From the NCBI RefSeq assembly GCF_900141905.1, contig NZ_FQZF01000025.1, positions 16,101 through 80,100 on the forward strand: a stretch of DNA of 64,000 nucleotides, written 5' to 3'. Shown here piece by piece: positions 33,676-41,258 of this stretch. A program made the position numbers and the translations under genes. The stretch is from Muricoccus roseus (lineage in GTDB: Bacteria > Pseudomonadota > Alphaproteobacteria > Acetobacterales > Acetobacteraceae). Positions within the stretch are counted from its first letter, which is position 1; each line of letters starts with the position of its first letter. Under the pieces are notes generated by a model. It worked only from the letters and a program-made list of their open reading frames with translations, was not told the origin of the DNA and searched no databases.

Positions 33676-34473
33676 GTGTCCGCCCAGTCCATGCTCACCG
33701 CGCTGCTGCTGCCGCCCCTGCTGCTGGTGCTGCTCGCCCTGGCGGGCGGGGTCCTGGCCTGGGCCGGCCGTCGCTGGGCAGGCGCGCTCGCCGCGCTCTC
33801 CGCGGCCGGATTGCTGCTGCTGGCCACCCCGATGGCCGAGGGGTGGCTCATCTGGTCCCTGGAACGCGAGGCGCGAACGCGCCCCATGCCCGGCGCGGCG
33901 CCGCCCGGGGCCATCGTCATCCTCGGCGCGGAGAGCGCCCGGGGCGAGCGGGGCCCCGAGGTCGGCCCGATGACGCTGGAGCGGCTGCGGGCCGGCGCCG
34001 CGCTGCATCGCCGCACCGGGCTGCCGCTGCTGGTCACGGGCGGTCCGCTTTCGCCCGGCGCCCCGCCCATCGCCAGCCTCATGGCCCGCAGCCTGGAATC
34101 CGATTTCGGCGTCACGGCCCGCTGGGTGGAGCCCCTGGCTCCGGACACGCGGGGCAACGCGCAGGGCAGCGTCGCCCTGCTGCGCGCCGACGGGATCGGC
34201 TCCGCCCTTCTGGTGACCCATGCCTGGCATATGGCCCGCGCGCGCGAGGCCTTCGACCGGCTCGGCTTCTCCGTGCAGGGCGAGCCTGTCCGGGTTAGCC
34301 CGCCGCCGACGCCCGTCGCATCGAGTTGGGTGCCGCGGCCGGATCATCTCGCCGGCAGCTGGTTCGCCCTCCGCGAGTGGCTCGGGCGCCTCGTCTACGC
34401 CTTCCGGGATGCACGCCGAGAGAGAGTGTCGGAAAGCCTTACAGCCGGGGAAAGTGTATCCACAAACGAATAG
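33676..34473 (+). CDS. YdcF/ElyC family (DUF218) membrane protein
   Basis: This gene encodes 265 residues. Two N-terminal membrane helices (LLLPPLLLVLLALAGGVLAW and ALAALSAAGLLLLA) are followed by the DUF218 domain: GAIVILGAESARGERG, LLVTGGPLSPG, and the conserved DTRGNAQGSV and LLVTHAWHMARAREAFDRLG. Relatives such as ElyC affect envelope polysaccharide assembly and undecaprenyl carrier use. The start is a GTG at 33676 with GAGG 8 bases upstream. It points into the glycosyltransferase cluster. Confidence 0.85.
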   Translation: MSAQSMLTALLLPPLLLVLLALAGGVLAWAGRRWAGALAALSAAGLLLLATPMAEGWLIWSLEREARTRPMPGAAPPGAIVILGAESARGERGPEVGPMTLERLRAGAALHRRTGLPLLVTGGPLSPGAPPIASLMARSLESDFGVTARWVEPLAPDTRGNAQGSVALLRADGIGSALLVTHAWHMARAREAFDRLGFSVQGEPVRVSPPPTPVASSWVPRPDHLAGSWFALREWLGRLVYAFRDARRERVSESLTAGESVSTNE

Positions 34474-34494
34474 GAAGAACAGAGACTTAGAAAA

Positions 34495-34510
34495 TGGCTC
34501 GCTTTTTGTA
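34495..34510 (+). promoter_or_regulatory. Sigma-54-like promoter candidate
   Basis: TGGCTCGCTTTTTGTA resembles TGGCAC-N5-TTGCA with correct spacing but two mismatches, including GT instead of the near-invariant GC at -12. A TTACA half-site lies 52 bases upstream at 34439-34443. The next gene starts at 34642. It could bring the second glycosyltransferase cluster under PrsR control, but the -12 mismatch makes it weak. Confidence 0.3.
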
Positions 34511-34641
34511 AGCCTCTCCGACAACCGGGCGGCCGGCCCGGACGGCAGCAGGGGCGGAACGATGCGCGACGAGTCAGGTTCGGCCAGGTCCGAGAGCCCT
34601 CCCTTTCCTACCCCCCTGCGCGCCTAGAGGGGCACTCCGCC

Positions 34642-35847
34642 ATGACCCCCCATGCCTGGACGGACCGTCCTTCCGGATCCGCCCCGCGGCCAGGGCCGCT
34701 GGGCCCCATCCCTCAGCCCGCCGGCCTGCCCGACCCGGAGCTGGCCATCCCGCCGCTGCCGCGCCTCGGGCCGGGCTTCTCCATCACCCTGCGCCGCGGC
34801 ACGGGGACGGAGGGGGCCGCGCCGGGGCCGGGCCTGCCGGGCTGGTGCAACCGCTTCCTCGCCCGGCCGGAGGACGACTTCTTCGCCTCGCGCGCCTGGT
34901 ACGACACCGTCCTGCGGCACGCGCTGCCGGCGGGCGCGGAGCCGCTTCCCCTGGCGCCCGGCGATGCCGCGCTCTGGCCCTTGCTCAGGCTCGGTGGCCG
35001 GTCCCGTGCGCTCACCACGCCCTACACCATCGTCTGGCGCCCCCTGCCGGCGCCCGGGGCCGTGCCTCCGGCGCTGCAATCCGCCGGCCTTGCCTTCGGG
35101 GAAGCGCTGCGCCACCGCCCGCCCGTGCTGCTGGACGCGCTGGATGCCGAGGCCCCGGGCCTCGCGCCCCTTCTCGACGGCATCCGGGCCGCCGGGATCA
35201 TGGCGCTGCCGCATGACCATTTCGGCAACTGGACCGAGGCGCTCCCGCCCGGGCAGGACTGGGACGGATATCTTGCCAGCCGCGCCCCGTCGCTGCGCGC
35301 CACCGTGTTGCGCAAGATGCTGCGCGCGCTCCGCTCCATGGGCTTCGAGCTGCTTCAGGAACCGGGGCCGGCCCTGGAGGAGGGGATCGCCGCCTACGAA
35401 TCCGTCCGCGCGCGCAGCTGGAAGCCGGACGAGCCCTTTCCTGCCTTCGACGGCGCGCTGATGCGGGCCGCGGCCCGGGCGGGCCGGTTGCGGCTGGGCG
35501 TGCTGCGCCTGGCCGATGGCACGGCCGCGGCGGCGCAATATTGGATCGTCTCGGGCGGCGGGGCCACGCTGATGAAGCTGGCGCATGACGAGGCGGAGCG
35601 GGCTACCTCGCCCGGCACCGTGCTCACCGCCCTGATGATCGCCCATCTCATCGAGGAGGACGAGGTGCGGCACCTCGATTTCGGCCGCGGCGACGATCCC
35701 TACAAGGCGCTCTGGGTCAGGCGGCGGCGCCAGCGCATCGGTATGCTGCTCGTCGATCCGCGGCATCCGGCGGGCCTGCTCGCGGTCGGGCGGCATCTCG
35801 CGGGGAGGCTGCGCCGCAATGCCGGGCGCGGCGCGGCGCCGGCATGA
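34642..35847 (+). CDS. GNAT/FemAB-like protein of the glycosyltransferase cluster
   Basis: A 401-residue protein with a proline-rich N-terminus (about 45 residues) and then an Acetyltransf_6-like core. The core shows FFASRAWYDTVLRHALPAG, LRATVLRKMLRALRSMGFEL and a donor-binding half with LRLADGTAAAAQYWIVSGG, HDEAERATSPGTVLTALMI and VRHLDFGRGDDPYKALWV. The last block matches the C-terminal signature of polysaccharide-locus acyltransferases. It is co-transcribed with the next gene (ATGA overlap). Probable transfer of an acyl or aminoacyl group to the polysaccharide; the substrate is unknown. Confidence 0.8.
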   Translation: MTPHAWTDRPSGSAPRPGPLGPIPQPAGLPDPELAIPPLPRLGPGFSITLRRGTGTEGAAPGPGLPGWCNRFLARPEDDFFASRAWYDTVLRHALPAGAEPLPLAPGDAALWPLLRLGGRSRALTTPYTIVWRPLPAPGAVPPALQSAGLAFGEALRHRPPVLLDALDAEAPGLAPLLDGIRAAGIMALPHDHFGNWTEALPPGQDWDGYLASRAPSLRATVLRKMLRALRSMGFELLQEPGPALEEGIAAYESVRARSWKPDEPFPAFDGALMRAAARAGRLRLGVLRLADGTAAAAQYWIVSGGGATLMKLAHDEAERATSPGTVLTALMIAHLIEEDEVRHLDFGRGDDPYKALWVRRRRQRIGMLLVDPRHPAGLLAVGRHLAGRLRRNAGRGAAPA

Positions 35848-37004
35848 GGATTCTCTACTCCCACCGCATCCAGTCCCGCGACGGCCAGGGCGTGCATCTC
35901 GACTCCCTCGTCGCCGCCCTGCGCGAGGAGGGGCACGAGGTGCGGGTCGTCGGCCCGCCTTCCTACGACCGCGCTGGGCTGGGCGGGGGCAGCCGCGTCC
36001 TCTCCGGGCTGAGGCGGCTGCTTCCCGGCCCGGCCGCGGAGCTGGCGGAGCTGGCCTATGGCGTTCCCGCGACGCGCCGCCTGGCGCGGGCCGCCGCGGA
36101 GTTCGCGCCGGATGCGATCTACGAGCGCTACAACCTCTTCCACCTTTCCGGCGCCCTCGTTGCCCGCCGCCGGGGCGTGCCGCTGCTGCTGGAGGTGAAC
36201 GCGCCCCTGGCCGAGGAGCGGAGCCGCTTCGGAAGCCTGCGCCTGCGCCGCCTGGCGCGCTGGGCCGAAAGCTTTGTCTGGCGCCGCGCGGACCGCGTGC
36301 TGCCGGTGACGGAGGTGCTGGCGAGCCATGTGGCCGCGGCGGGCGTGCCCGAGCCGCGCATCGCCGTCGTGCCCAATGGCATCGACCTGCGGGACTACCC
36401 CGCCGCGGCATCCCCGGCGCGGACCGCCGGGGAAGGGCGCCCGCTGGTGCTCGGCTTCGTCGGCTTCGTGCGGGACTGGCACGGGCTGGACGCGGTGCTG
36501 CGGGCCTTCGCCGCGCGGCAGGGTGGCCCGCCGCTTTCGCTCCTGATCGCGGGCCAGGGGCCGGCGCGGGCGGGGCTGGAAGCGCTGGCGGCGGAGCTGG
36601 GCATCGCGGACCGGGTCCGCTTCACCGGCCTCGCCCCGCGCGAGGAGGTGCCGCGGCTGATCGGCGGCTTCGACATCGCGCTGCAGCCGGCGGCGGTGCC
36701 CTATGCCTCGCCGCTGAAGATCTTCGAATACATGGCCGCCGGGCGGGCCATCGTGGCGCCGGACCAGCCGAACCTGCGCGAGGTGCTGGCGCATGAGCGC
36801 ACCGCCCTGCTCTTCGACCCGGAAAGGCCGGGTGCGCTCTGGGGCGCCGTGGAGCGGCTGGCCGCCGATCCGGCGCTTCGCGAGAGCCTCGGCACCGCCG
36901 CCCGCGCGGAGGTGGAGCGGCGCGACCTGACCTGGAGCGGCAATGCGCGCCGCGTCGCCGCCATTGCGCGGGAGGAGGCCGCCCGCCGCGGGGCTCGCCC
37001 ATGA
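35844..37004 (+). CDS. GT4 glycosyltransferase
   Basis: A 386-residue GT-B enzyme. The N-terminal half has MRILYSHRIQSRDGQGVHLD, a glycine-containing acceptor loop, and LLLEVNAPLAEERSRFG. The C-terminal half has VVPNGIDLRDYP, LVLGFVGFVRDWHGLDAVL, FTGLAPREEVPRLIGGFDIA and YASPLKIFEYMAAGRAIVAP, which holds the E-x7-E type donor site. It adds a sugar to a lipid-linked oligosaccharide in the cytoplasm. It overlaps both neighbouring genes by 4 bases. Confidence 0.88.
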   Translation: MRILYSHRIQSRDGQGVHLDSLVAALREEGHEVRVVGPPSYDRAGLGGGSRVLSGLRRLLPGPAAELAELAYGVPATRRLARAAAEFAPDAIYERYNLFHLSGALVARRRGVPLLLEVNAPLAEERSRFGSLRLRRLARWAESFVWRRADRVLPVTEVLASHVAAAGVPEPRIAVVPNGIDLRDYPAAASPARTAGEGRPLVLGFVGFVRDWHGLDAVLRAFAARQGGPPLSLLIAGQGPARAGLEALAAELGIADRVRFTGLAPREEVPRLIGGFDIALQPAAVPYASPLKIFEYMAAGRAIVAPDQPNLREVLAHERTALLFDPERPGALWGAVERLAADPALRESLGTAARAEVERRDLTWSGNARRVAAIAREEAARRGARP

Positions 37005-38128
37005 ACGCGCCCTTCATCGCCGTCGCGGCGCCGCCGCGCCAGCCGCTGGTGCTCAGCGTCTTCCCGACCTTTGCCGTGGGTGGGGCGCAGGTTCGCTTCG
37101 CGGCCCTGGCCAACCGCCAGGGCGCGCGCTGGCGCCATGCCATCGTCTCGCTGGACGGCCAGTTCGGCTGCGCGGAGCGGCTGGCCGCCGGCGTGCCCTT
37201 CGAGCGGATCACCTTCCGCACCGCGCCGGGCGAACCCCTGCCCCTGCGCCTGCGCCGGATCCGCGCGGTGATCCGGGCGCTGCGGCCGGATGCGCTGGTG
37301 ACGAGCAACTGGGGCTCGGTGGAATGGGCCATCGCCAATCTCGGACCGGCCCGCATCCGGCACCTCCATACGGAGGACGGGTTCGGGCCGGACGAGGCCG
37401 AGGGGCAGAAGCGCCGGCGCGTCATCTTCCGCGCGCTCACCCTCCGCTGGAGCAGCATCGCCCTTCCCTCCTCCGTGCTGCTGCGCTCGGCCCGGGAGCA
37501 GTGGCGCCTGCCGGAGCGGCGGCTGCACCTGGTGCCCAACGGGCTGGACCTCCGCCGCTTCCGCAGGGACGGGCCCGCGGCGGCGATCGAGGTGCCCGGC
37601 CGGGGGCCGCTGATCGGCACGGTGGCGGCGCTGCGGCGGGAGAAGAATATCGGGCGGCTCCTCCAGGCGGTGGCGCTGCTGCGGCGGCAGGGCGTGGCGA
37701 TGCGCCTGGCGGTGATCGGCGAGGGGCCGGAGCGGCAGGACCTTGAGGAACTTGCGGCCTCGCTGGAGATTCAAGACCGGGTCCGCTTCACCGGCCATCT
37801 GCGCGACCCCGCCGCGGCCTATCGCGCTCTGGATGGCTTCGCCCTCTCCTCCGATACGGAGCAGATGCCCTTCTCCGTGCTGGAGGCCATGGCGAGCGGG
37901 CTACCCGTCGTCTCCACCGATGTCGGCGATGTCCGCCTCATGCTGTCCGCCGAGAACCGGGCGCTCGTCACCCCGCCCGATGCCTCGGCCCTCGCGGCGG
38001 CGTTGCGGCGCATGGTGGAGGATGGGCCGCTGCGCGCGGCACTGGGCGCCGCCAACCGCGCGAAGGCGGAGGCGGAATACGACGAGATCCGCATGTTCGA
38101 CACCTATGCCCGGCTGATCGACGGATGA
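37001..38128 (+). CDS. GT4 glycosyltransferase
   Basis: A 375-residue GT-B enzyme. VLSVFPTFAVGGAQVRFAAL carries the glycine loop of the acceptor domain, HLHTEDGFGPDEAEGQKRRR lies mid-domain, and HLVPNGLDLRRF, GTVAALRREKNIGRLLQAVA and MPFSVLEAMASGLPVVSTDV form the donor domain. The gene is coupled to the preceding glycosyltransferase by a 4-base overlap, and its stop is 17 bases from the stop of the convergent GT2 gene. The sugar specificity is unknown. Confidence 0.88.
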   Translation: MNAPFIAVAAPPRQPLVLSVFPTFAVGGAQVRFAALANRQGARWRHAIVSLDGQFGCAERLAAGVPFERITFRTAPGEPLPLRLRRIRAVIRALRPDALVTSNWGSVEWAIANLGPARIRHLHTEDGFGPDEAEGQKRRRVIFRALTLRWSSIALPSSVLLRSAREQWRLPERRLHLVPNGLDLRRFRRDGPAAAIEVPGRGPLIGTVAALRREKNIGRLLQAVALLRRQGVAMRLAVIGEGPERQDLEELAASLEIQDRVRFTGHLRDPAAAYRALDGFALSSDTEQMPFSVLEAMASGLPVVSTDVGDVRLMLSAENRALVTPPDASALAAALRRMVEDGPLRAALGAANRAKAEAEYDEIRMFDTYARLIDG

Positions 38129-38145
38129 GCCGGCCCCGCGCGCCC

Positions 38146-39057
38146 CTAGCTGTAGAGGTGGGCGCGCTCCTCGCGCTTCACGGCGTCGTCGGCGTCGATG
38201 TCGCGGCGGATGCGCTGGCAGGCGATGCGGTCGAACCAGGTGTCGAGGCCGTTCCAGCGCAGCTCCATCGAGGCGTGGCGGGCCCTGTAAAGATCCACGA
38301 CATGCGCGGGCATGGCCTCCACCCCCTGCTCGAACAGGAGCGGGTAGAGCATGTTGGCCTGCTGGCGCCGCACGGCGTAGCGCATGCGGCGGTTGCGGTA
38401 GATGCGCCAGTCGCGCGGCGAGAAGGGCGAGAGCGGCGGGTAGGCGAAGCCGCCCTTCTCCGTCGCGGTCACGCGCTCGTCACGGCGCGTGCCGCGCGTG
38501 TCGAGGTCGTATTTCACGAGGGTGGTCACCAGCCCGTCCTCGCCGAACATGCCGAAGGGAAGGCGCAGCCCCTTGCGGCGGAACGCCTCCACCGTGCGGC
38601 CCCGCAGCGCGTAGAGGTTGCCCGCCATCTCCCGCCGCGCGACCAGCTTCTCGCGGAACGCATCGCGGGAGCGGCCGGAGACGGGCAGGGCCGCGCATCC
38701 ATTCGCCTCCGGCTCGGCCGCGAAGCGCTCCAGGAAGCCGGCGACCGAGCCGGGCGCGGCCAGCATGTCGCCATCGGTGAAGACATGCGCCTCAGCCGCG
38801 AGCGGCGCCACCTCCTGCACATAGGTGTTCCAGGCATTGGCCTTGTCACCGCGCCGGATCTCAACGGGGTGCAGGGTGAATCCCTGCGGGCGGTAGGCGC
38901 GCACCACCTCCGCCGTCCGGTCCGTGCAGCCATTGATCAGCACATGGACGGTCAGCGCCGCCTCGCCCGCCATGGCGCCGAAGGCGTCGAGGGCGGATGC
39001 GATGGACGCCTCCTCGTTATAGGCGAAGACGGCGACGGAAACGGATGGAACCGGCAT
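38146..39057 (-). CDS. GT2 family glycosyltransferase
   Basis: A 303-residue GT-A enzyme. VSVAVFAYNEEASIASALD is the family start, INGCTDRTAEVV binds the nucleotide, and AEAHVFTDGDMLAAPGS carries the metal-binding Asp-x-Asp. The later GMFGEDGLVTTLVKYDLDTR includes the likely catalytic ED pair. No membrane segment is visible, so it works in the cytoplasm or at the membrane face. It follows the other GT2 gene on the same strand by 66 bases and probably shares its transcript. Confidence 0.85.
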   Translation of the reverse strand: MPVPSVSVAVFAYNEEASIASALDAFGAMAGEAALTVHVLINGCTDRTAEVVRAYRPQGFTLHPVEIRRGDKANAWNTYVQEVAPLAAEAHVFTDGDMLAAPGSVAGFLERFAAEPEANGCAALPVSGRSRDAFREKLVARREMAGNLYALRGRTVEAFRRKGLRLPFGMFGEDGLVTTLVKYDLDTRGTRRDERVTATEKGGFAYPPLSPFSPRDWRIYRNRRMRYAVRRQQANMLYPLLFEQGVEAMPAHVVDLYRARHASMELRWNGLDTWFDRIACQRIRRDIDADDAVKREERAHLYS

Positions 39058-39123
39058 GGGACGGCCTCCCGGCGCCGCATGCTGCGCGGCCCGGCCCGAC
39101 TCTGTTGGAGGCGCCGCGCGCGG

Positions 39124-40107
39124 TCAATGACCTCGTCGCGCCGCGTGCAGCAGGGAATGCTTCGCGAGCCGCAGGAGATGGCGTGGCGCGGCGGCGAGGC
39201 GGGCATGCCCGGCCCGTGCCGCCATTCCCGCCGCGTCGCGATAGGCCCCCAGCCCCGCGCGGGAGGCGGCATAGAGATGGCCGCGCAGGGCGGGCGGGAT
39301 GGCCTCCAGCAAGGCGGCGCGCTGCGGCGCGGAGAGCGCGGCGCGTCCCGCCCTGTCCTCCGCCGCCAGGCGAGTCAGCGAACGGACCGTGCCGCGGCAG
39401 AACATGAGCGCGTTGCGCTCATGCGTGAGATTGGAACCGTGCACGCGCTTGTGCGCCACCACCTCCCGCCGGAAGGCGAAGCGGCCCGCGAGCGACATGC
39501 GGAGGAACAGGTCCGTGTCCTCGCCATGCATCATCGCCTCGTCGAACAGGCCGGCCGCCAGGGCGGCGCTCCGCCGGAACAGGCAGGCGGAGGTGCCGAA
39601 GATGCCGGTCCGCAGCAGCGCGCGGAAGCTGCCCTCGCCGAGGGTGAAGACGCCTGGTGCGATGGTTTCCGCCGCCAGACTCGCCACGCCGCTATGGGCC
39701 AGCCCGCTCTCCTGGATGGTGCCGGAAGGCCCGAACACCGTGTGGTCCGCATAGGCCAGCACGAGATCCGGCGCGGCCGAGATCGCGGCCAGCAGCAGGG
39801 CGTGGTGGGACGGCGCGAGCAGGTCGTCCGCATCCAGCAGCGCGACGAATTCCGGACCTTCCGCGCGGATCGCCAGATTCCGCGCGGCGGATGGGCCGCG
39901 CGGTCCCGGGTTGCGCAGGATGCGGATCGCGATCCGGTCGCGCAGCGCGGCCGCGCAGGCCTCGGCGACCGCGACGGTGTCATCCGTGCTGGAATCGTCC
40001 ACCACCGTCACGCGCGCGGGGCGCAGGGCCTGGGCCGCCACGCTTTCCAGCGTCTCCCGCAGGAAGGGGCCGGCGTTATAGGCCGGGATGACAACCTCGA
40101 TCACCAC
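39124..40107 (-). CDS. GT2 family glycosyltransferase
   Basis: A 327-residue GT-A enzyme. MVIEVVIPAYNAGPFLRETL and VTVVDDSSTDDTVAVAEACA are the nucleotide-sugar site, SAARNLAIRAEGPEFVALLD leads to the DADD metal motif, and MMHGEDTDLFLRMSLAGRFA holds the catalytic ED block. The C-terminal 80 residues are helical and basic. It is divergent from the GT4 gene at 40218 across about 110 bases that must contain both promoters. Sugar specificity is unknown. Confidence 0.87.
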   Translation of the reverse strand: MVIEVVIPAYNAGPFLRETLESVAAQALRPARVTVVDDSSTDDTVAVAEACAAALRDRIAIRILRNPGPRGPSAARNLAIRAEGPEFVALLDADDLLAPSHHALLLAAISAAPDLVLAYADHTVFGPSGTIQESGLAHSGVASLAAETIAPGVFTLGEGSFRALLRTGIFGTSACLFRRSAALAAGLFDEAMMHGEDTDLFLRMSLAGRFAFRREVVAHKRVHGSNLTHERNALMFCRGTVRSLTRLAAEDRAGRAALSAPQRAALLEAIPPALRGHLYAASRAGLGAYRDAAGMAARAGHARLAAAPRHLLRLAKHSLLHAARRGH

Positions 40108-40217
40108 GGCCCTCCTTCTGCGCGACGCGCGTTCCTACCGACGATCCTACAAGAACCGGCCGGCGTGGCGAGGCCTTCCTTCGCGTCACGCCCGCCTCCC
40201 TTCCGGGACATGCACAG

Positions 40218-41258
40218 ATGAGCGCACGCTCCGTCGTCTTCGCCAATCTCGGCCTCGCCTTCGATGGCCGCAGCGCGGAGGAGCAGCCGATGGGCGGGGT
40301 GGAGAGCTCCCTCATCGCCCTTGCCGAGGCGCTGGCGGCACGGGGGCACCGGGTCCGGGTCTACAACCGTTGCGCCGAGCCCGTGACGCACCGCGGCGTC
40401 GAATGGATTCCGATCGGCCAGGGCCTGCCCTGGCGCGCGGATCTCTACGTGGCCAACCGGGATCACGCCTTGCTGCTGGGGGTTCCCCTCGCCCGCCGGC
40501 GGGCGCTCTGGCTCCATAATCCGGGCTGGAAGGCGGCGTCCTGGCCGTTCCGCGCCAAGCTGGCGGCGCTTCCGGCGGATATCGTCGTGCTGGGCGAGTA
40601 TCATCGCGCCACCTGCCCGGACTGGATGCAGCGGCGCATCGTCACCATCCCGCTCGGCCTGGCCGAACGGTTCCGCCACCAGCCGCCGCGCCCCGAGCCG
40701 CCGCCGCCGCGCGCCGTCTTCACCTCCAACCCCGCGCGCGACCTGGACTGGCTGCTGCGCGTCTGGTGCGAGCGCATCCGCCCGCATGTGCCCGCCGCCG
40801 AATTGCTGCTGTTCAGCGGGCCGCAGGTCTATCAGATGCGCCCGGGCAGCGGGCTCGACCTGATGAACAGCGTGCTGGCCAAGGCCGCTTCGCTCGGCGC
40901 CCATGGCGTGCGCCCGCAGCGCCCCCTCACCCGCCAGGCGCTGGCCCGGCAGGTCGCGCAGGCGCGCGCCATGCTCTACCGGGGCCATGAGGAGGAGACC
41001 TTCTGCCTCGCCCTCGCGGAGGCGCAGGCGCTCGGGGTTCCTTGCGTGGTGCAGGCGATCGGGAGCACGCCGGAGCGGGTGCGCGACGGCCTCACGGGCC
41101 ATCTCGCCCGGGACGAAGCGGGTTTCGCGGAGCATGCGATCCGCCTGCTGACCGATGACGCCGCCTGGGCGGCGATGCACCGCAATGCGCTTCGCCTGCA
41201 AGCGGGCCGGAGCTGGGATGACGCGGCGCGCGATTTCGAGGGGCTGATGGGCGCATGA
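40218..41258 (+). CDS. GT4-like glycosyltransferase
   Basis: A 346-residue GT-B type protein. VVFANLGLAFDGRSAEEQPM and GGVESSLIALAEALAARGHR form the acceptor-domain start with its GGVE loop. PADIVVLGEYHRATCPDWMQ and VFTSNPARDLDWLLRVW are mid-protein, and MLYRGHEEETFCLALAEAQA is the donor-site E-x7-E region, with GVPCVVQAIGSTPERVRDG after it. It is somewhat short and diverged from the other GT4 enzymes here. Its stop overlaps the start of the fusion gene (ATGA), so the two probably act together. Confidence 0.83.
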   Translation: MSARSVVFANLGLAFDGRSAEEQPMGGVESSLIALAEALAARGHRVRVYNRCAEPVTHRGVEWIPIGQGLPWRADLYVANRDHALLLGVPLARRRALWLHNPGWKAASWPFRAKLAALPADIVVLGEYHRATCPDWMQRRIVTIPLGLAERFRHQPPRPEPPPPRAVFTSNPARDLDWLLRVWCERIRPHVPAAELLLFSGPQVYQMRPGSGLDLMNSVLAKAASLGAHGVRPQRPLTRQALARQVAQARAMLYRGHEEETFCLALAEAQALGVPCVVQAIGSTPERVRDGLTGHLARDEAGFAEHAIRLLTDDAAWAAMHRNALRLQAGRSWDDAARDFEGLMGA

